The notes: generated from the letters alone by a model not told the origin. DNA of 20,682 bases from an uncultured Planctomycetaceae bacterium (GCA_903927685.1 CAIYOB010001637.1:1-20682), one strand, 5' to 3'. Counted from the first letter of the stretch, positions 7,982-16,406 are shown. Made by a program: numbers and translations.

Positions 7982-9040
7982 ATGGAACGTCGATCCTTTT
8001 TGAAAGCAGTGGGGGGCGCGACCAGCGGTCTGGCGCTGGGGATGGACCGGCTGGCCACAGCGGCCGACAGCCCGCTCGAAGTCGAACGCGTGGCCGGCTT
8101 GCCGCGCCGAGTCCTGGGACGCACGGGGCAGAAACTGTCCGTCGTCGGCTTTCCGGGGCTGGCCTTGATTCACTACGACCAGCCGGCCTGCACGGCCGGG
8201 CTGCGTTCGGCCCTGGAGCGCGGTGTGAACTACTTTGACGTCGCGCCGGCTTACGGAAACGGTCAATGCGAGACCAAGATGGGCCTCGGCTTGGAAGGCG
8301 TCGACCGCAGCTCCTATTTCCTGGCCTGCAAGACGAAGAAACGCGACAAGGCGGGCGCCCGCGAGGAACTGGAAAGATCGCTCCAGCTGCTCAAGACCGA
8401 CCACTTCGACCTGTACCAATTGCATCACCTGCGCTGGCAGGACGAAGTCGATCAATCGCTGGGACCGGACGGGGCGATCCAGACCCTGGTCGAAGCCCAG
8501 AAGGAGGGCAAGATCAAGTACCTGGGGTTCTCGGCCCACACGACCAAGGCCGCGCTGCGAGTCATGCAGGGGTTCCGCTTCGAGACCGTCATGTTCCCGA
8601 TCAACTTTGTCGAGTACCTGCGCTACGGCATGGGCAAGGACGTGCTCGAACTGGCTCGCCAACAGGAGGTGGCCGTGCTGTCGATCAAGGCCATGTCCCG
8701 CGGCGGCTGGCCGACGGACGCCGAGCGGACACGCAAGTGGTGGTACCGGTCGGTCGAAGAACCGGTCGAGGTCGACATGGCCATGCGGTTCGCCCTGTCC
8801 CAGCCGGGCGTCGTCGCCGCCATTCCCCCGTCCTTCCTGGATCTGCTGGACAAGGCGATCGAAGCCGGCAAGACACTGCAGCCGATCACCGATCCTGAAG
8901 TGTCGCGGCTGAACGAACTCGCGCAAACCTGTCCGTCGATCTTCCAGAAAGACGAGACCCAGGCGCACTGGCAGCACGCTCCCCGCGAGCCGCGGTTCGC
9001 CCGCAGCCCGCACGAAGGCTGCTGCGGCCCGTGGGCGTAG
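7982..9040 (+). CDS. Tat-exported aldo/keto reductase family protein
   Basis: A 352-residue protein with a twin-arginine leader (RRSFLKAVGG, residues 3-12), so it is probably exported folded. AAGGAG precedes the ATG at a normal distance. The rest is an aldo/keto reductase barrel: RVLGRTGQKLSVVGFPG, then VNYFDVAPAYG (Asp86, Tyr91), LACKTKKR (Lys117 or Lys119) and LYQLHHLR (His148/149), which together supply the D-Y-K-H tetrad. These enzymes reduce or oxidise carbonyls with NADP(H). Planctomycetes have many exported versions of unknown substrate. The C-terminus is odd: about 60 residues past the barrel, ending HEGCCGPWA with paired cysteines. The TAG stop lies inside the left arm of a large palindrome. 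The GH36-type and sulfatase genes downstream suggest a carbohydrate role, which is inference. Confidence 0.9.
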   Translation: MERRSFLKAVGGATSGLALGMDRLATAADSPLEVERVAGLPRRVLGRTGQKLSVVGFPGLALIHYDQPACTAGLRSALERGVNYFDVAPAYGNGQCETKMGLGLEGVDRSSYFLACKTKKRDKAGAREELERSLQLLKTDHFDLYQLHHLRWQDEVDQSLGPDGAIQTLVEAQKEGKIKYLGFSAHTTKAALRVMQGFRFETVMFPINFVEYLRYGMGKDVLELARQQEVAVLSIKAMSRGGWPTDAERTRKWWYRSVEEPVEVDMAMRFALSQPGVVAAIPPSFLDLLDKAIEAGKTLQPITDPEVSRLNELAQTCPSIFQKDETQAHWQHAPREPRFARSPHEGCCGPWA

Positions 9041-9188
9041 CAGCGCTCACGAAATAATTCCCCAGTTTCGGCGGAGTTCGTTTAACGCCGAGCCGGCAGG
9101 CGACGACGGATCAGCCGGATGCGGCCACCCAGGCCGTCGCCTGCCGGCTTGGCGTTCAACGAGGACTCTATTTCGTGAACGATGCTAC
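9037..9188. repeat. 152-bp nested palindromic (MITE-like) element overlapping the reductase stop codon
   Basis: The outer arms 9037-9056 and 9169-9188 are inverted copies matching at 18 of 20 positions, including a perfect CACGAAATA/TATTTCGTG. Inner arms lie at about 9080-9105 and 9134-9160 and share an inverted GCCGGCAGGCGACG core. The whole can fold into one long hairpin around the segment 9106-9133. It has no coding capacity. The reductase stop codon (9038-9040) is inside the left arm. The form fits a non-autonomous mobile repeat; it may also end transcription. No clear target-site duplication is visible. Confidence 0.7.
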
Positions 9189-9214
9189 AGCGATTCGGCT
9201 GTTTTCGATTTTTC

Positions 9215-9246
9215 GTCGAGCAAGCTTGGCGTCGAGCAAGCTTGGC
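9215..9246 (+). repeat. Exact tandem duplication of a 16-bp unit
   Basis: GTCGAGCAAGCTTGGC occurs twice with no gap (9215-9230 and 9231-9246), between the palindromic element and the GH36-type gene. The unit contains the palindrome AAGCTT. It may be a replication slip or a double binding site. The rest of 9189-9373 shows only a weak -10-like TACACT (9274-9279) and a GAAGG about 11 bases before the GH36 start. Confidence 0.8.
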
Positions 9247-9373
9247 GTGCTGTCGATCGCCAGCAAACCAGGATACACTGGACCGACGAAGATCTTCCAC
9301 TTGGCCGTTGCCTGCCGGGCGGCGGACGGCTGGCACGATGCCGTTCTTCCACGGGACGAAGGCTAAGCCGACC

Positions 9374-11554
9374 ATGAAACTCGCACCGCATTCCCTTGGC
9401 ATCCTCTGCGCGGCCGTGATCCTCTCGGGATTCGCCCGCGGCGACGAAGTCCCCGTCGAGCCCTACTCGTCTCAGCCCAAGGCCGGCGAGATGGCCTTCA
9501 TCGCCCGGTGGACGGACTTTCTCTTGCACCGCGGAGCGGCCGACTCGGCACGATACCCGGCCGACTTGCCGTTCTCGTTCAAGTGTGGCGAGCGAAGCAG
9601 TCGCGAATGGGTCCGCGTGGAGACGGCGCAAGTCACGTCGGGAGACTGGCAGGATGACAAGACCCGCACCCATCGGCTGCATTGGCAGGACGATCGGACC
9701 GCGCTCTCGTGCGAGCTGGAGCTGACCGAATTCCAGGGGTTTCCGGCTTTCCAATGGGTCGTCCGTGTCCGCAACGACGGACCAATGGATTCAGCGAAGA
9801 TCCGCGATTTCTGGGGGATCGATACATCCTGGAATGCGGTCGACGGTTCGCTGCCCATCCTGCATCGCTCGGTCGGGTCGCCGGGGCACGAAGACGACTT
9901 CCTGTTCATGAGCGAAATCATGCACAATTCGATGTGGGACAAACGCCGTCGGATTGCGATGGACACGCCCATGAACGACCGCTGGGGGCAGACGCATGCG
10001 TACCAACTGCCCATGGACAAACGTTCCAGCGCCCATTGGCTGCCCCTGTTCAATTATCAGACGGGCGGCGACGGGCTGATCACCGGCCTGGGCTGGAGCG
10101 GCGCCTGGCGCGCCTATTTCGATCATCAGGGGGGCGGAAAATCGACGCTTCTGGCCGGCGTCGAAAACCTCGATTCCGTCCTTCATTCCGGCGAGTCGGT
10201 GCGCTCGACGTTGAACCTGGTCCTCTATTGGCAGGGCGAACTGTTGCACGGCCAGAACCTGTTCCGTCGGCTCGCGCGGGAGCACTACTCGCCGCGGCGC
10301 GAGGGGCGGCTGGTCGAGCCGCCGATTTCCGGGGTGGTCTGGGGAGGCATTCCGTCGCCCGAACATCTAGCCATCATCGAGAAGATCAAGCAGGTCGAGA
10401 TTCCGTTGGACGTGTACTGGTTCGACGCCGGTTGGTACGGAACGGGGGTCGTTCCCTCCGCCACGGTCTTCGAAGGGGACTGGGGAATCATGGCCGGCGA
10501 CTGGCGACCCAATCCGAACTGGCACCAGGGAACGCTCCAGCCGGTCAGCGATGCCGCCCACGCGTTGGGCCTGCAGTTCCTCGTCTGGGTCGAGCCATGC
10601 CGCGCCGTTCACGGCCGGCCCGTGACGCTCGCCCACCCCGACTATTTCCTGACCGGAACCCGCGACGGCAAGCTGCAGGACGGGCAGACGCTGTTGTTGG
10701 ATCTCGGCAAACCGGCGGCCTTTCAATGGGCCGTGGACACCGTCGCCGGCCTGATCGAAGCCTATGACATCGACTGGTACGAGGAGGATTTCAACCTCGA
10801 ACCGAATCACTATCTGGAGGCAGCCGCCGAGCCGGACCGCTGGGGAATGAATGAGATGCGGTTCTGCGAGGGGCACCTTGCCTTCTGGGACGCGCTGCGG
10901 AAGCGGTTTCCCCAGTTGGCGATTCTGAACTGCGCCAGCGGCGGACGGCGGATCGATCTCGAAACGCTGTCCCGCGGTCAACCGCTGTGGCGGAGCGATT
11001 ACAATTGCTGGCCCGAGGCGACCGCCGAATCGACCCAGGACCAGAGTTACGGAATCCTGCATTGGCTGCCGATTCAAGGGAGCATGATCCGCGGCTGGTC
11101 GATCTTCGACACGTATGAAGCCCGTTGTGCGCTGAGCCCGGGCATGGAGCACGCCCTTGTCGCGAAGACCGAGCAGGACTGGCTGCAGATCAAGGCCAAC
11201 GTCGTTCAAGCCAAACGCTGCAAGAAGTACTTCCTTGGCGATTACTATCCCTTGGCCAATCAACAGCGGAATCCGGCCGCTTGGACGGCGTATCACCTGT
11301 ACCTTCCCGACGAACAGGCGGGGATGATCCTCGCCCTGCGTCGTGCCCAGAGCGACGTCCGCGCGATGACGTTCGACCTGCTGACGATCGATCCGGCAAA
11401 AGACTGGAAGTTCGAGGACTACGATTCGGGCGACACCTGGGTCGTTTCCGGCCGGGCGATTCGCGACCAAGGGTTCGAGGTCGTCATCCCGAAGCGGCGG
11501 GATTCCCGACTGTTCTTCTATTCGGCCGCTCCGCCAGCCGCCACCAATCGCTGA
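9374..11554 (+). CDS. Secreted GH36-type alpha-galactosidase-like glycoside hydrolase
   Basis: A 726-residue protein. The ATG at 9374 gives a signal peptide (about 23 residues, LGILCAAVILSGFARG); the open frame upstream of it is out of character. The N-terminal beta-sandwich is followed by a (beta/alpha)8 barrel from about residue 330. Barrel features of melibiase/GH36 are visible: YWFDAGWYG, GLQFLVWVEPCRAV, then IDWYEEDFNLEP, whose Asp472 aligns with the nucleophile of WDMN-type motifs. NCASGGRRIDLETL and LWRSDYN follow, with Asp542 as the likely acid/base. GH36 enzymes are retaining alpha-galactosidases or alpha-N-acetylgalactosaminidases; the exact sugar cannot be read from sequence. The sulfatase gene follows on the same strand, which suggests use of a sulfated galactose-containing glycan. 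Confidence 0.85.
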   Translation: MKLAPHSLGILCAAVILSGFARGDEVPVEPYSSQPKAGEMAFIARWTDFLLHRGAADSARYPADLPFSFKCGERSSREWVRVETAQVTSGDWQDDKTRTHRLHWQDDRTALSCELELTEFQGFPAFQWVVRVRNDGPMDSAKIRDFWGIDTSWNAVDGSLPILHRSVGSPGHEDDFLFMSEIMHNSMWDKRRRIAMDTPMNDRWGQTHAYQLPMDKRSSAHWLPLFNYQTGGDGLITGLGWSGAWRAYFDHQGGGKSTLLAGVENLDSVLHSGESVRSTLNLVLYWQGELLHGQNLFRRLAREHYSPRREGRLVEPPISGVVWGGIPSPEHLAIIEKIKQVEIPLDVYWFDAGWYGTGVVPSATVFEGDWGIMAGDWRPNPNWHQGTLQPVSDAAHALGLQFLVWVEPCRAVHGRPVTLAHPDYFLTGTRDGKLQDGQTLLLDLGKPAAFQWAVDTVAGLIEAYDIDWYEEDFNLEPNHYLEAAAEPDRWGMNEMRFCEGHLAFWDALRKRFPQLAILNCASGGRRIDLETLSRGQPLWRSDYNCWPEATAESTQDQSYGILHWLPIQGSMIRGWSIFDTYEARCALSPGMEHALVAKTEQDWLQIKANVVQAKRCKKYFLGDYYPLANQQRNPAAWTAYHLYLPDEQAGMILALRRAQSDVRAMTFDLLTIDPAKDWKFEDYDSGDTWVVSGRAIRDQGFEVVIPKRRDSRLFFYSAAPPAATNR

Positions 11555-11795
11555 CCTGGCCCATCCCCGGCTGCTGCAGTTCGGCCGCCCGTCTCGCCCC
11601 GCAGGGGAATGACGCGGTATACTGATCCACGGCTGGACGGCATCCGGAGACAGATGATTCTCGGGACGCGAGAACTGGCCGAGCGGCCTGTCGCATGCGT
11701 CCGCAGACGAAATCTCGGCCGCCTGCGCCAAGAACCAGTGGCCGGCACGCGGCAAGGCTGCGACAGAAGCGAAACAGACAGCCGAGGGAAACGCC

Positions 11796-13247
11796 ATGAC
11801 ACGACTCCCATCCACAGGCCTGGTGCTGAGCCTGGTTTTCGCCGGCGTGCTGGGCGCGGCCGATGCGCCGCGGAAACCCAACATGCTGTTCATGTACACG
11901 GACGACCAGCGGTATGACGCGCTGAGCGTCGTGCAGCAGGAACAGGGCGAGCGAGGCCGGTTCCCGTGGCTGCGGACGCCGCACCTGGACCGGATCGCTG
12001 CCGAGGGGGTGCGGTTTCGCAACGCCTTTGTCGTCAACTCGCTGTGCTCGCCCAGCCGGGCTAGTTTCCTGACCGGCTGTTACGGGCACGTCAACGGCGT
12101 GGTCAACAACCACACGCCGTTCCCCGAGAACAACGTCACCCACGCCTCGCGGTTGCGGCAAGCCGGCTATGTCACCGGCTACGTGGGCAAGTGGCATATG
12201 GGACCGCAGTCCGGTCAGCGGCCGGGATTTGACTACTCGGCCAGCTTCGTCGGACAGGGCAAGTACTTCAATTGCCCGTTTGAAGTGAACGGCCAGGCGA
12301 CACCTACCGAAGGCTGGGTCGATGACGTCGCGACGGACTATGCGGAGGGGTTCATCCGCGACCACCGGACGCAACCGTTCCTGCTCGTGCTGGGCTTCAA
12401 GACCTGTCACGGCCCGTTCGAGCCGCCGCCGCGCCACGCCGACACGTACGCCGACCAGCAAGCCCGCGCCGTGCCGAACCTGGCCGTGCCGGCCATCTAT
12501 CGCCGGGGCGGATCGGGCGGCAACCCGACCGCGGCCGACGCGCCTGTGCCGCCGGAAGTCGTGAAGACCAACCTCGGCATGTTCCGCGGGATCACGGCGA
12601 TCGACGATAATGTCGGCCGGCTGCTCAAGCTGCTCGATGAACTGCAACTGGCCGACGACACGCTGGTCGTGTTCGCCAGCGACAACGGCTACTACCTGGG
12701 CGAGCACGGCCTGGGCGACAAGCGGTCGGCCTACGAGGAGAGCCTGCGGATCCCGCTCCTGGTCCGCTACCCTCGCCTGGGTGCGCCAGGCCGGGTCGTG
12801 GACCAGCTCGCGCTGAACATCGACCTGGCGCCGACGCTGCTCGATTTCGCCGGTGTCAGCGTGCCCCGGGAAATGCACGGCCGGAGTTGGCGGCCGTTGC
12901 TCGAAGGCCGGACGCCCGCGGATTGGCGGCGTTCCTTCTTCTACTGCTACTTCTACGAGCGGAACTACGCAATCCCGATGGTGACCGCCGTCCGCACCGA
13001 AACGGCGAAACTGATCAAGTACCCTGGCCACGACGAGTGGACCGAGGTGTTTGATTTGCAGAACGACCCCTTCGAACTGCAGAACCTGGCCCACGATTCG
13101 GCGTCCGCGGCTCTGCGCTCGGTACTGCAGGCCGAGTACCAGCGGCAGTCGGCGGCGGTCGAGTTTCAAGTCCCCGCCTTTGCCGACGATCCGCGGCAGG
13201 CTGGGGAGGAAACGAAAGCCAAAAAAAGGAAGAAATCCCGGCCATAG
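11796..13247 (+). CDS. Secreted formylglycine-dependent sulfatase
   Basis: A 483-residue sulfatase with a short signal peptide (LVLSLVFAGVLGAADA). GAGGGA lies 6-11 bases before the ATG. The formylglycine motif is LCSPSRASFLTG, with Cys84 to be oxidised by the maturation enzyme. Metal and sulfate ligands are recognisable: MYTDDQ (Asp36, Asp37), YVGKWHMG (Lys132, His134) and ASDNG (Asp296, Asn297), followed by GEHGLGDKRSAYEESLRIPLLVR. The C-terminal subdomain ends in a lysine-rich tail. It removes sulfate esters from carbohydrates in the periplasm or outside the cell. The overall form is closest to iduronate-2-sulfatase/arylsulfatase-like enzymes of planctomycetes; the substrate is not known. 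The gap to the GH36-type gene (11555-11795) holds a -10-like TATACT at 11618-11623 with no good -35, so separate transcription is possible. Confidence 0.95.
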   Translation: MTRLPSTGLVLSLVFAGVLGAADAPRKPNMLFMYTDDQRYDALSVVQQEQGERGRFPWLRTPHLDRIAAEGVRFRNAFVVNSLCSPSRASFLTGCYGHVNGVVNNHTPFPENNVTHASRLRQAGYVTGYVGKWHMGPQSGQRPGFDYSASFVGQGKYFNCPFEVNGQATPTEGWVDDVATDYAEGFIRDHRTQPFLLVLGFKTCHGPFEPPPRHADTYADQQARAVPNLAVPAIYRRGGSGGNPTAADAPVPPEVVKTNLGMFRGITAIDDNVGRLLKLLDELQLADDTLVVFASDNGYYLGEHGLGDKRSAYEESLRIPLLVRYPRLGAPGRVVDQLALNIDLAPTLLDFAGVSVPREMHGRSWRPLLEGRTPADWRRSFFYCYFYERNYAIPMVTAVRTETAKLIKYPGHDEWTEVFDLQNDPFELQNLAHDSASAALRSVLQAEYQRQSAAVEFQVPAFADDPRQAGEETKAKKRKKSRP

Positions 13248-13276
13248 GGACCGGCTCCCAAGGGCCGTTGATACGG

Positions 13277-13492
13277 CTAGCGCCTGAGCAGTCGCAGCAC
13301 GACGTCGGCGCCAACCCACGGGGCGGTCAGCTCGCGCCAGTCTCCGCCCGGGATGGCGTCCCCGCTTTGCGCCTGCCCGTCTTCAGCACGGTACCACTCG
13401 ACGGAGAATGCCCCCGCCGCGTCGCGGAGGTCGAGGCGGAGCCGAGCGGTTCGCCCGGCGTCCGCGCGGGCCGCTTGCTCGTCGGCGGGCAC
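13277..13492 (-). CDS. Orphan small domain, resembles the C-terminal putative collagen-binding domain of glycosidase-like proteins
   Basis: A 71-residue frame from GTG at 13492, one base past the stop of the membrane protein. It reads RLRLDLRDAAGAFSVEWYRAE..., then an IPGGDWRELTAP segment and ends VVLRLLRR. This spacing (LDL, VxWY, a Gly-Gly turn, TAP, a hydrophobic final strand) is like the beta-sandwich that ends many planctomycete DUF4038-type glycosidase-like proteins. Such a domain is normally attached to a large catalytic part, which is absent. The same frame stays open upstream of the GTG for at least 20 codons (it includes PADRIAIHDV) but overlaps the membrane gene. It could be a gene remnant, or the end of the membrane protein after a frameshift. 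It converges with the sulfatase, 29 bases apart. Confidence 0.45.
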   Translation of the reverse strand: MPADEQAARADAGRTARLRLDLRDAAGAFSVEWYRAEDGQAQSGDAIPGGDWRELTAPWVGADVVLRLLRR

Positions 13493-13493
13493 G

Positions 13494-14324
13494 TCATGGA
13501 TTGCGATTCGGTCTGCCGGCCGGCTCGACGCCCGCCTCCGCGCGCCGGAGCGGCGGCCCGCGCCGCAGCAGGATTCCGGCCAAGACGAGGAAGACGCCGT
13601 AGGCCAGCAGGGCCGCGCCCGCCAACAGGCTTAGCTGAAGGTTGCGCGAGATCCGGACGGCGATTTCGCTGGGCTTGACGGCCTCGCCCGAGGCCAACAG
13701 GGCGGCCAGTTTCTGCATCGGAAACCACGTGGCGGCCAGCAGCAGAGCGAAGGTCATGGCACTGGCTGCGGCCAGCCCGCCCAGGGCGCGAGCTGCAGCG
13801 TTCAGCGAACCGGAACTTGGGCAAGGTTTCAAGCTGCCGCAGGATAGCACGGACAGCAGCGCCGCGCCGGCCAGCAGGCCCGCGAAGCCCACGCGAGCGG
13901 GCCCCAATGCACTCGCGACCGCGGCGTCCAGTTGATCCGCTTGCGGGCTTCGGTCCGAGGTGGCGATCACGTGAAACGAGGCCGACTCGCGCCAAGCCGC
14001 CAGGAATAGCCCGCCGCCGCCGGCGGCACTGGCCGCACCGCTGGCGATCACCAAGATCAGCGCCAGCGAACTGAACGCGGCCACGCGCGCCAAACGCCGC
14101 AGGCCCAGCATCGCAATCAGGGTGCCGGTACCGAACAGCAGGCTGCACAGGGCCGCCGAGCCGCTGGCCTGAAACGACAGCGGAATCCCCTGTCCCGGCC
14201 GCCAGACGAGGACATCCCGTAGCAGTTGGAACGGCGCCGCGCCGAAACGCACCAACCCCACGGCGGCAACCAGCGACGCCAGCGTGCCAGCCAGGAACTG
14301 GCTCCCCGCATTCTTGACTTCCAT
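13494..14324 (-). CDS. Integral membrane protein, six predicted helices, function unknown
   Basis: A 276-residue protein from ATG 14324, with GGAAGG 8 bases upstream. Hydrophobic segments lie near residues 11-30, 58-75, 81-101, 144-162, 181-201 and 230-253. Between the third and fourth is a soluble loop (about 105-143), and the C-terminus is Arg-rich. The protein is very rich in Ala, Leu and Gly, and I recognise no family motif. It follows the DinB-like gene by 93 bases on the same strand and is followed at once by the small domain at 13492, so the three may be co-transcribed. The last 15 residues (AEAGVEPAGRPNRNP) look unlike a membrane protein and could reflect a frame change. Confidence 0.7.
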   Translation of the reverse strand: MEVKNAGSQFLAGTLASLVAAVGLVRFGAAPFQLLRDVLVWRPGQGIPLSFQASGSAALCSLLFGTGTLIAMLGLRRLARVAAFSSLALILVIASGAASAAGGGGLFLAAWRESASFHVIATSDRSPQADQLDAAVASALGPARVGFAGLLAGAALLSVLSCGSLKPCPSSGSLNAAARALGGLAAASAMTFALLLAATWFPMQKLAALLASGEAVKPSEIAVRISRNLQLSLLAGAALLAYGVFLVLAGILLRRGPPLRRAEAGVEPAGRPNRNP

Positions 14325-14417
14325 CGGCACTACCTTCCGACATGGAGCACGATTCACTGGGCGGCGCTGGCACGGCTCACGCTCACGTGCTCTGCAATGG
14401 CCTGGCCACCCCGGCCA

Positions 14418-14927
14418 CTACATCCCCGTCTCGTCCGCCGAAGGTCCGTACAGCGCGGGCACCGGGATCTCGTTCAGCCGCAGGTAGACGCACAAGTGGG
14501 CGCGGTGATGGATCGCGTGACTGAGGACAAAGCTCCGCAGCACGGCGGCACGCGGCAGTGTGAAGATGACTCGCCCCGTCATCAGCAGCGACCAGGGCTT
14601 GGAAAACTGCTCGTCGGACGTAGCGGCAATGGCCGCTCGGCCCGCCGCGACGTTCTGGTCGAACCGGTCCAGGATCTCCTGCCGCGAGTTGGCCTTGGGC
14701 GTCCGATACGGCTCGCCGCCCGGCGGAGCGACGTCCAGGGAGTCCTGATTCAGCGTGACGTCCACCCAGCCCGGAATTTCGGCCAAGTGCATGCCGACCC
14801 AGCCGATGCTGTTGGACTTTTCGTGGACCTTCCAGTCCAGCTTGTCTTCCGGGATCCGCTCCAGGACTTTGCGGGTATTGGCCATTTCATAATCGAATTC
14901 CGGCAACAGCGCTTGACTCAGGCTCAT
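14418..14927 (-). CDS. DinB-like protein (putative metal-binding four-helix bundle)
   Basis: A 169-residue protein. ATG 14927 is chosen because GGAGG lies 5 bases upstream. The sequence fits the DinB/DUF664-type four-helix bundle: an N-terminal FDYEMANTRKVLERIPEDKLDWKVHEKS helix and loop, WVGMHLAEIPGW with His47, and near the C-terminus SHAIHHRAHLCVYLRL with further histidines (about 137-144). Three histidines on the bundle bind a metal in this superfamily, which includes thiol-dependent transferases (bacillithiol and mycothiol type) and many uncharacterised members. The segment ending LYGPSADE is also typical of the group. The actual reaction is unknown. It appears intact and is the first gene of a possible three-gene unit. 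Confidence 0.85.
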   Translation of the reverse strand: MSLSQALLPEFDYEMANTRKVLERIPEDKLDWKVHEKSNSIGWVGMHLAEIPGWVDVTLNQDSLDVAPPGGEPYRTPKANSRQEILDRFDQNVAAGRAAIAATSDEQFSKPWSLLMTGRVIFTLPRAAVLRSFVLSHAIHHRAHLCVYLRLNEIPVPALYGPSADETGM

Positions 14928-15149
14928 ACATTCCTCCAACGACTGCGAGGAGTGAAACTCCTCCGGGTGACAAGACGAATTGACGCGCCGCGTTCGACTG
15001 CAAGGCACGACTCGAAACAGCCGTCAGTCTGGCGTCGGGAGCGGCTCAGGTCAAGGTGAGGACGGTCCCCAGGAGGGCTGTTCGCGATGGTCCACCAGCC
15101 GTATCGTGCAAGCAGGGGAGCCAACAAGCTCGCATTGAGGAGGCATGGC

Positions 15150-15988
15150 ATGAACGCTGCAACGGTGGAGCCGCCGACCATGGACCGCGTGATCACCGCA
15201 GCCACCAACCTCGATTTGGTCGTAGTCTCGCGCAGGCACTCCCTTGTCGGCAATCCCACGCACCGGGGCCGCAGGTGCACGAATTGTATTGATGTTGGTC
15301 GCTGCTGACCGGGCTGACCGGGTTGGTGAGCGGGTTCGGGATCCTGATCGTCCTGCGATTGGGATTGGGCATGGCCCAGGCGGGCGGCTGCCTAGCAGGC
15401 GAACGACGAAGCCGACGAGCGGCGCCGCCAAGGCGCGGGGCAGGGGAGGGCAGGGGAGGGCTCGCCGCGGTATCTTCGGACCGTGCCCCAGTTGCCGGTC
15501 GAAGAGCGGGCGCTCCTGGTTTCGATCCCGCCGCTGGTCGGCTGGTTTGGCACGTTGCTGGGCGGCATGTGGACCGACCACCGGCTGAGGACGATGGCGT
15601 GCGCTGGAGTCGAGCCCAGCCGATCGGCCTGTCGCGACTGCTGGCCGTCTTGGCCTATCTGGCTTTCTTGTTCGAGCCTTCGCCCTGGGGCGCCGTGGTC
15701 CTATTCTCGTTGGTCGCATTCCTGGCCGGTTGGAGCCAAGGGACCGTGTGGGCCTTCTGCCAGGACCTCGGCGGCCGGCACGTCGCGTCGGTTCTCGGCT
15801 GGTCCAACATGTGGGGCAACATCGGCGCCGCGGTCACGCCGCCGCTGCTGATTTGAATCGTCGGCCCCAGCCAGAATTGGGACGCCGCTTTCCTGGCCTG
15901 CGCCGCCGCATTTCTCCTGGCTGGCCTGACGAGACTGGCCATCGACGCGACCAGGCCGATTACCGCCGCGGAAGGGCAGGGGCAGTGA
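15150..15988 (+). pseudogene. Broken MFS transporter (ACS/hexuronate-type)
   Basis: Pieces of one major facilitator transporter occur in order but in shifting frames. A strong GAGGAGG (15137-15143) precedes an ATG at 15150 that opens a short frame of little similarity. GARIVLML (about 15275-15300, one frame) is followed by CWSLLTGLTGLVSGFGILIV and RLGLGMAQAGGC (from 15293, another frame), like transmembrane helices 3-4. A large part is then missing. From 15483 a third frame gives LVSIPPLVGWFGTLLGGMWT, and near 15600 it returns to the earlier frame with GWSQGTVWAFCQDLGG and NMWGNIGAAVTPPLLI. An in-frame TGA (15854-15856) interrupts that last helix, after which IVGPSQNWDAAFLAC continues to a stop at 15986-15988. 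Several lesions and an internal deletion make function impossible. The 3' end overlaps the PIN toxin gene on the other strand. Confidence 0.8.
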
Positions 15989-16406
15989 ACGGATTGACGA
16001 CGGTCATATCGTCGTAGTCTTGGACCGCGCTGAGATCCTCGCTCAGCACACAGATGCAACCGCTGAGCTTCGCTGCGGCCACGATCAGTGCGTCCCAATA
16101 GCGAATCTGGAAGCGCTCGTGCAGATCGAGGGTCGCCTCAACCATCGCTTCGTCCACGGACACCACGTCAAGATGCTTCAGGGCGGCGATGGCGACCCGT
16201 GCCTTGTGGCTGGTCAATAGCCGTTTTCGCGTGACGGTGCCATGGAAGAATTCTCCCAAAACCTGGACGGAAATCACGCCCTCGCGGCGGATTGCCGTTT
16301 CGCGCAACAACTGCTGCGCCGTGAGCTGCTTGATCCCGGCGCTGCTGTCGTAAGCGTAGACCACGACATTGGTGTCGATGAAGCGTCTACCGGTCATAGA
16401 GTTCAT
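15960..16406 (-). CDS. PIN-domain ribonuclease toxin (VapC-like)
   Basis: A 148-residue PIN domain, the usual size for VapC toxins, which cut specific RNAs with Mg2+ in the cytoplasm. The acidic active-site residues are present: Asp11 in FIDTNVVVYAYD, Glu52 in LGEFFHG, Asp105 in YWDALIVAAA, and Glu123/Asp124 in LSEDL. Its start overlaps the end of the antitoxin gene by about 20 bases (ATG 16406; a second ATG at 16397 is also possible), and it has no close ribosome-binding site of its own, which fits translational coupling. The 3' end overlaps the tail of the opposite-strand MFS pseudogene by 29 bases. The gene appears intact. Confidence 0.9.
   Translation of the reverse strand: MNSMTGRRFIDTNVVVYAYDSSAGIKQLTAQQLLRETAIRREGVISVQVLGEFFHGTVTRKRLLTSHKARVAIAALKHLDVVSVDEAMVEATLDLHERFQIRYWDALIVAAAKLSGCICVLSEDLSAVQDYDDMTVVNPFTAPALPRR

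Noticed and set aside
11484..13319. 611-codon minus-strand frame opposite the sulfatase
   Set aside because: Shadow of the sulfatase; it has no signature of its own and runs across gene boundaries.
15051..15719. 222-codon minus-strand frame across the MFS remnant
   Set aside because: Arg/Pro-rich low-complexity translation; the plus strand carries transporter helices in order.
15854..15856. In-frame TGA in the transporter remnant as another selenocysteine codon
   Set aside because: It is not at a cysteine or redox position, and the same gene has frameshifts and a deletion, so it is a nonsense lesion.
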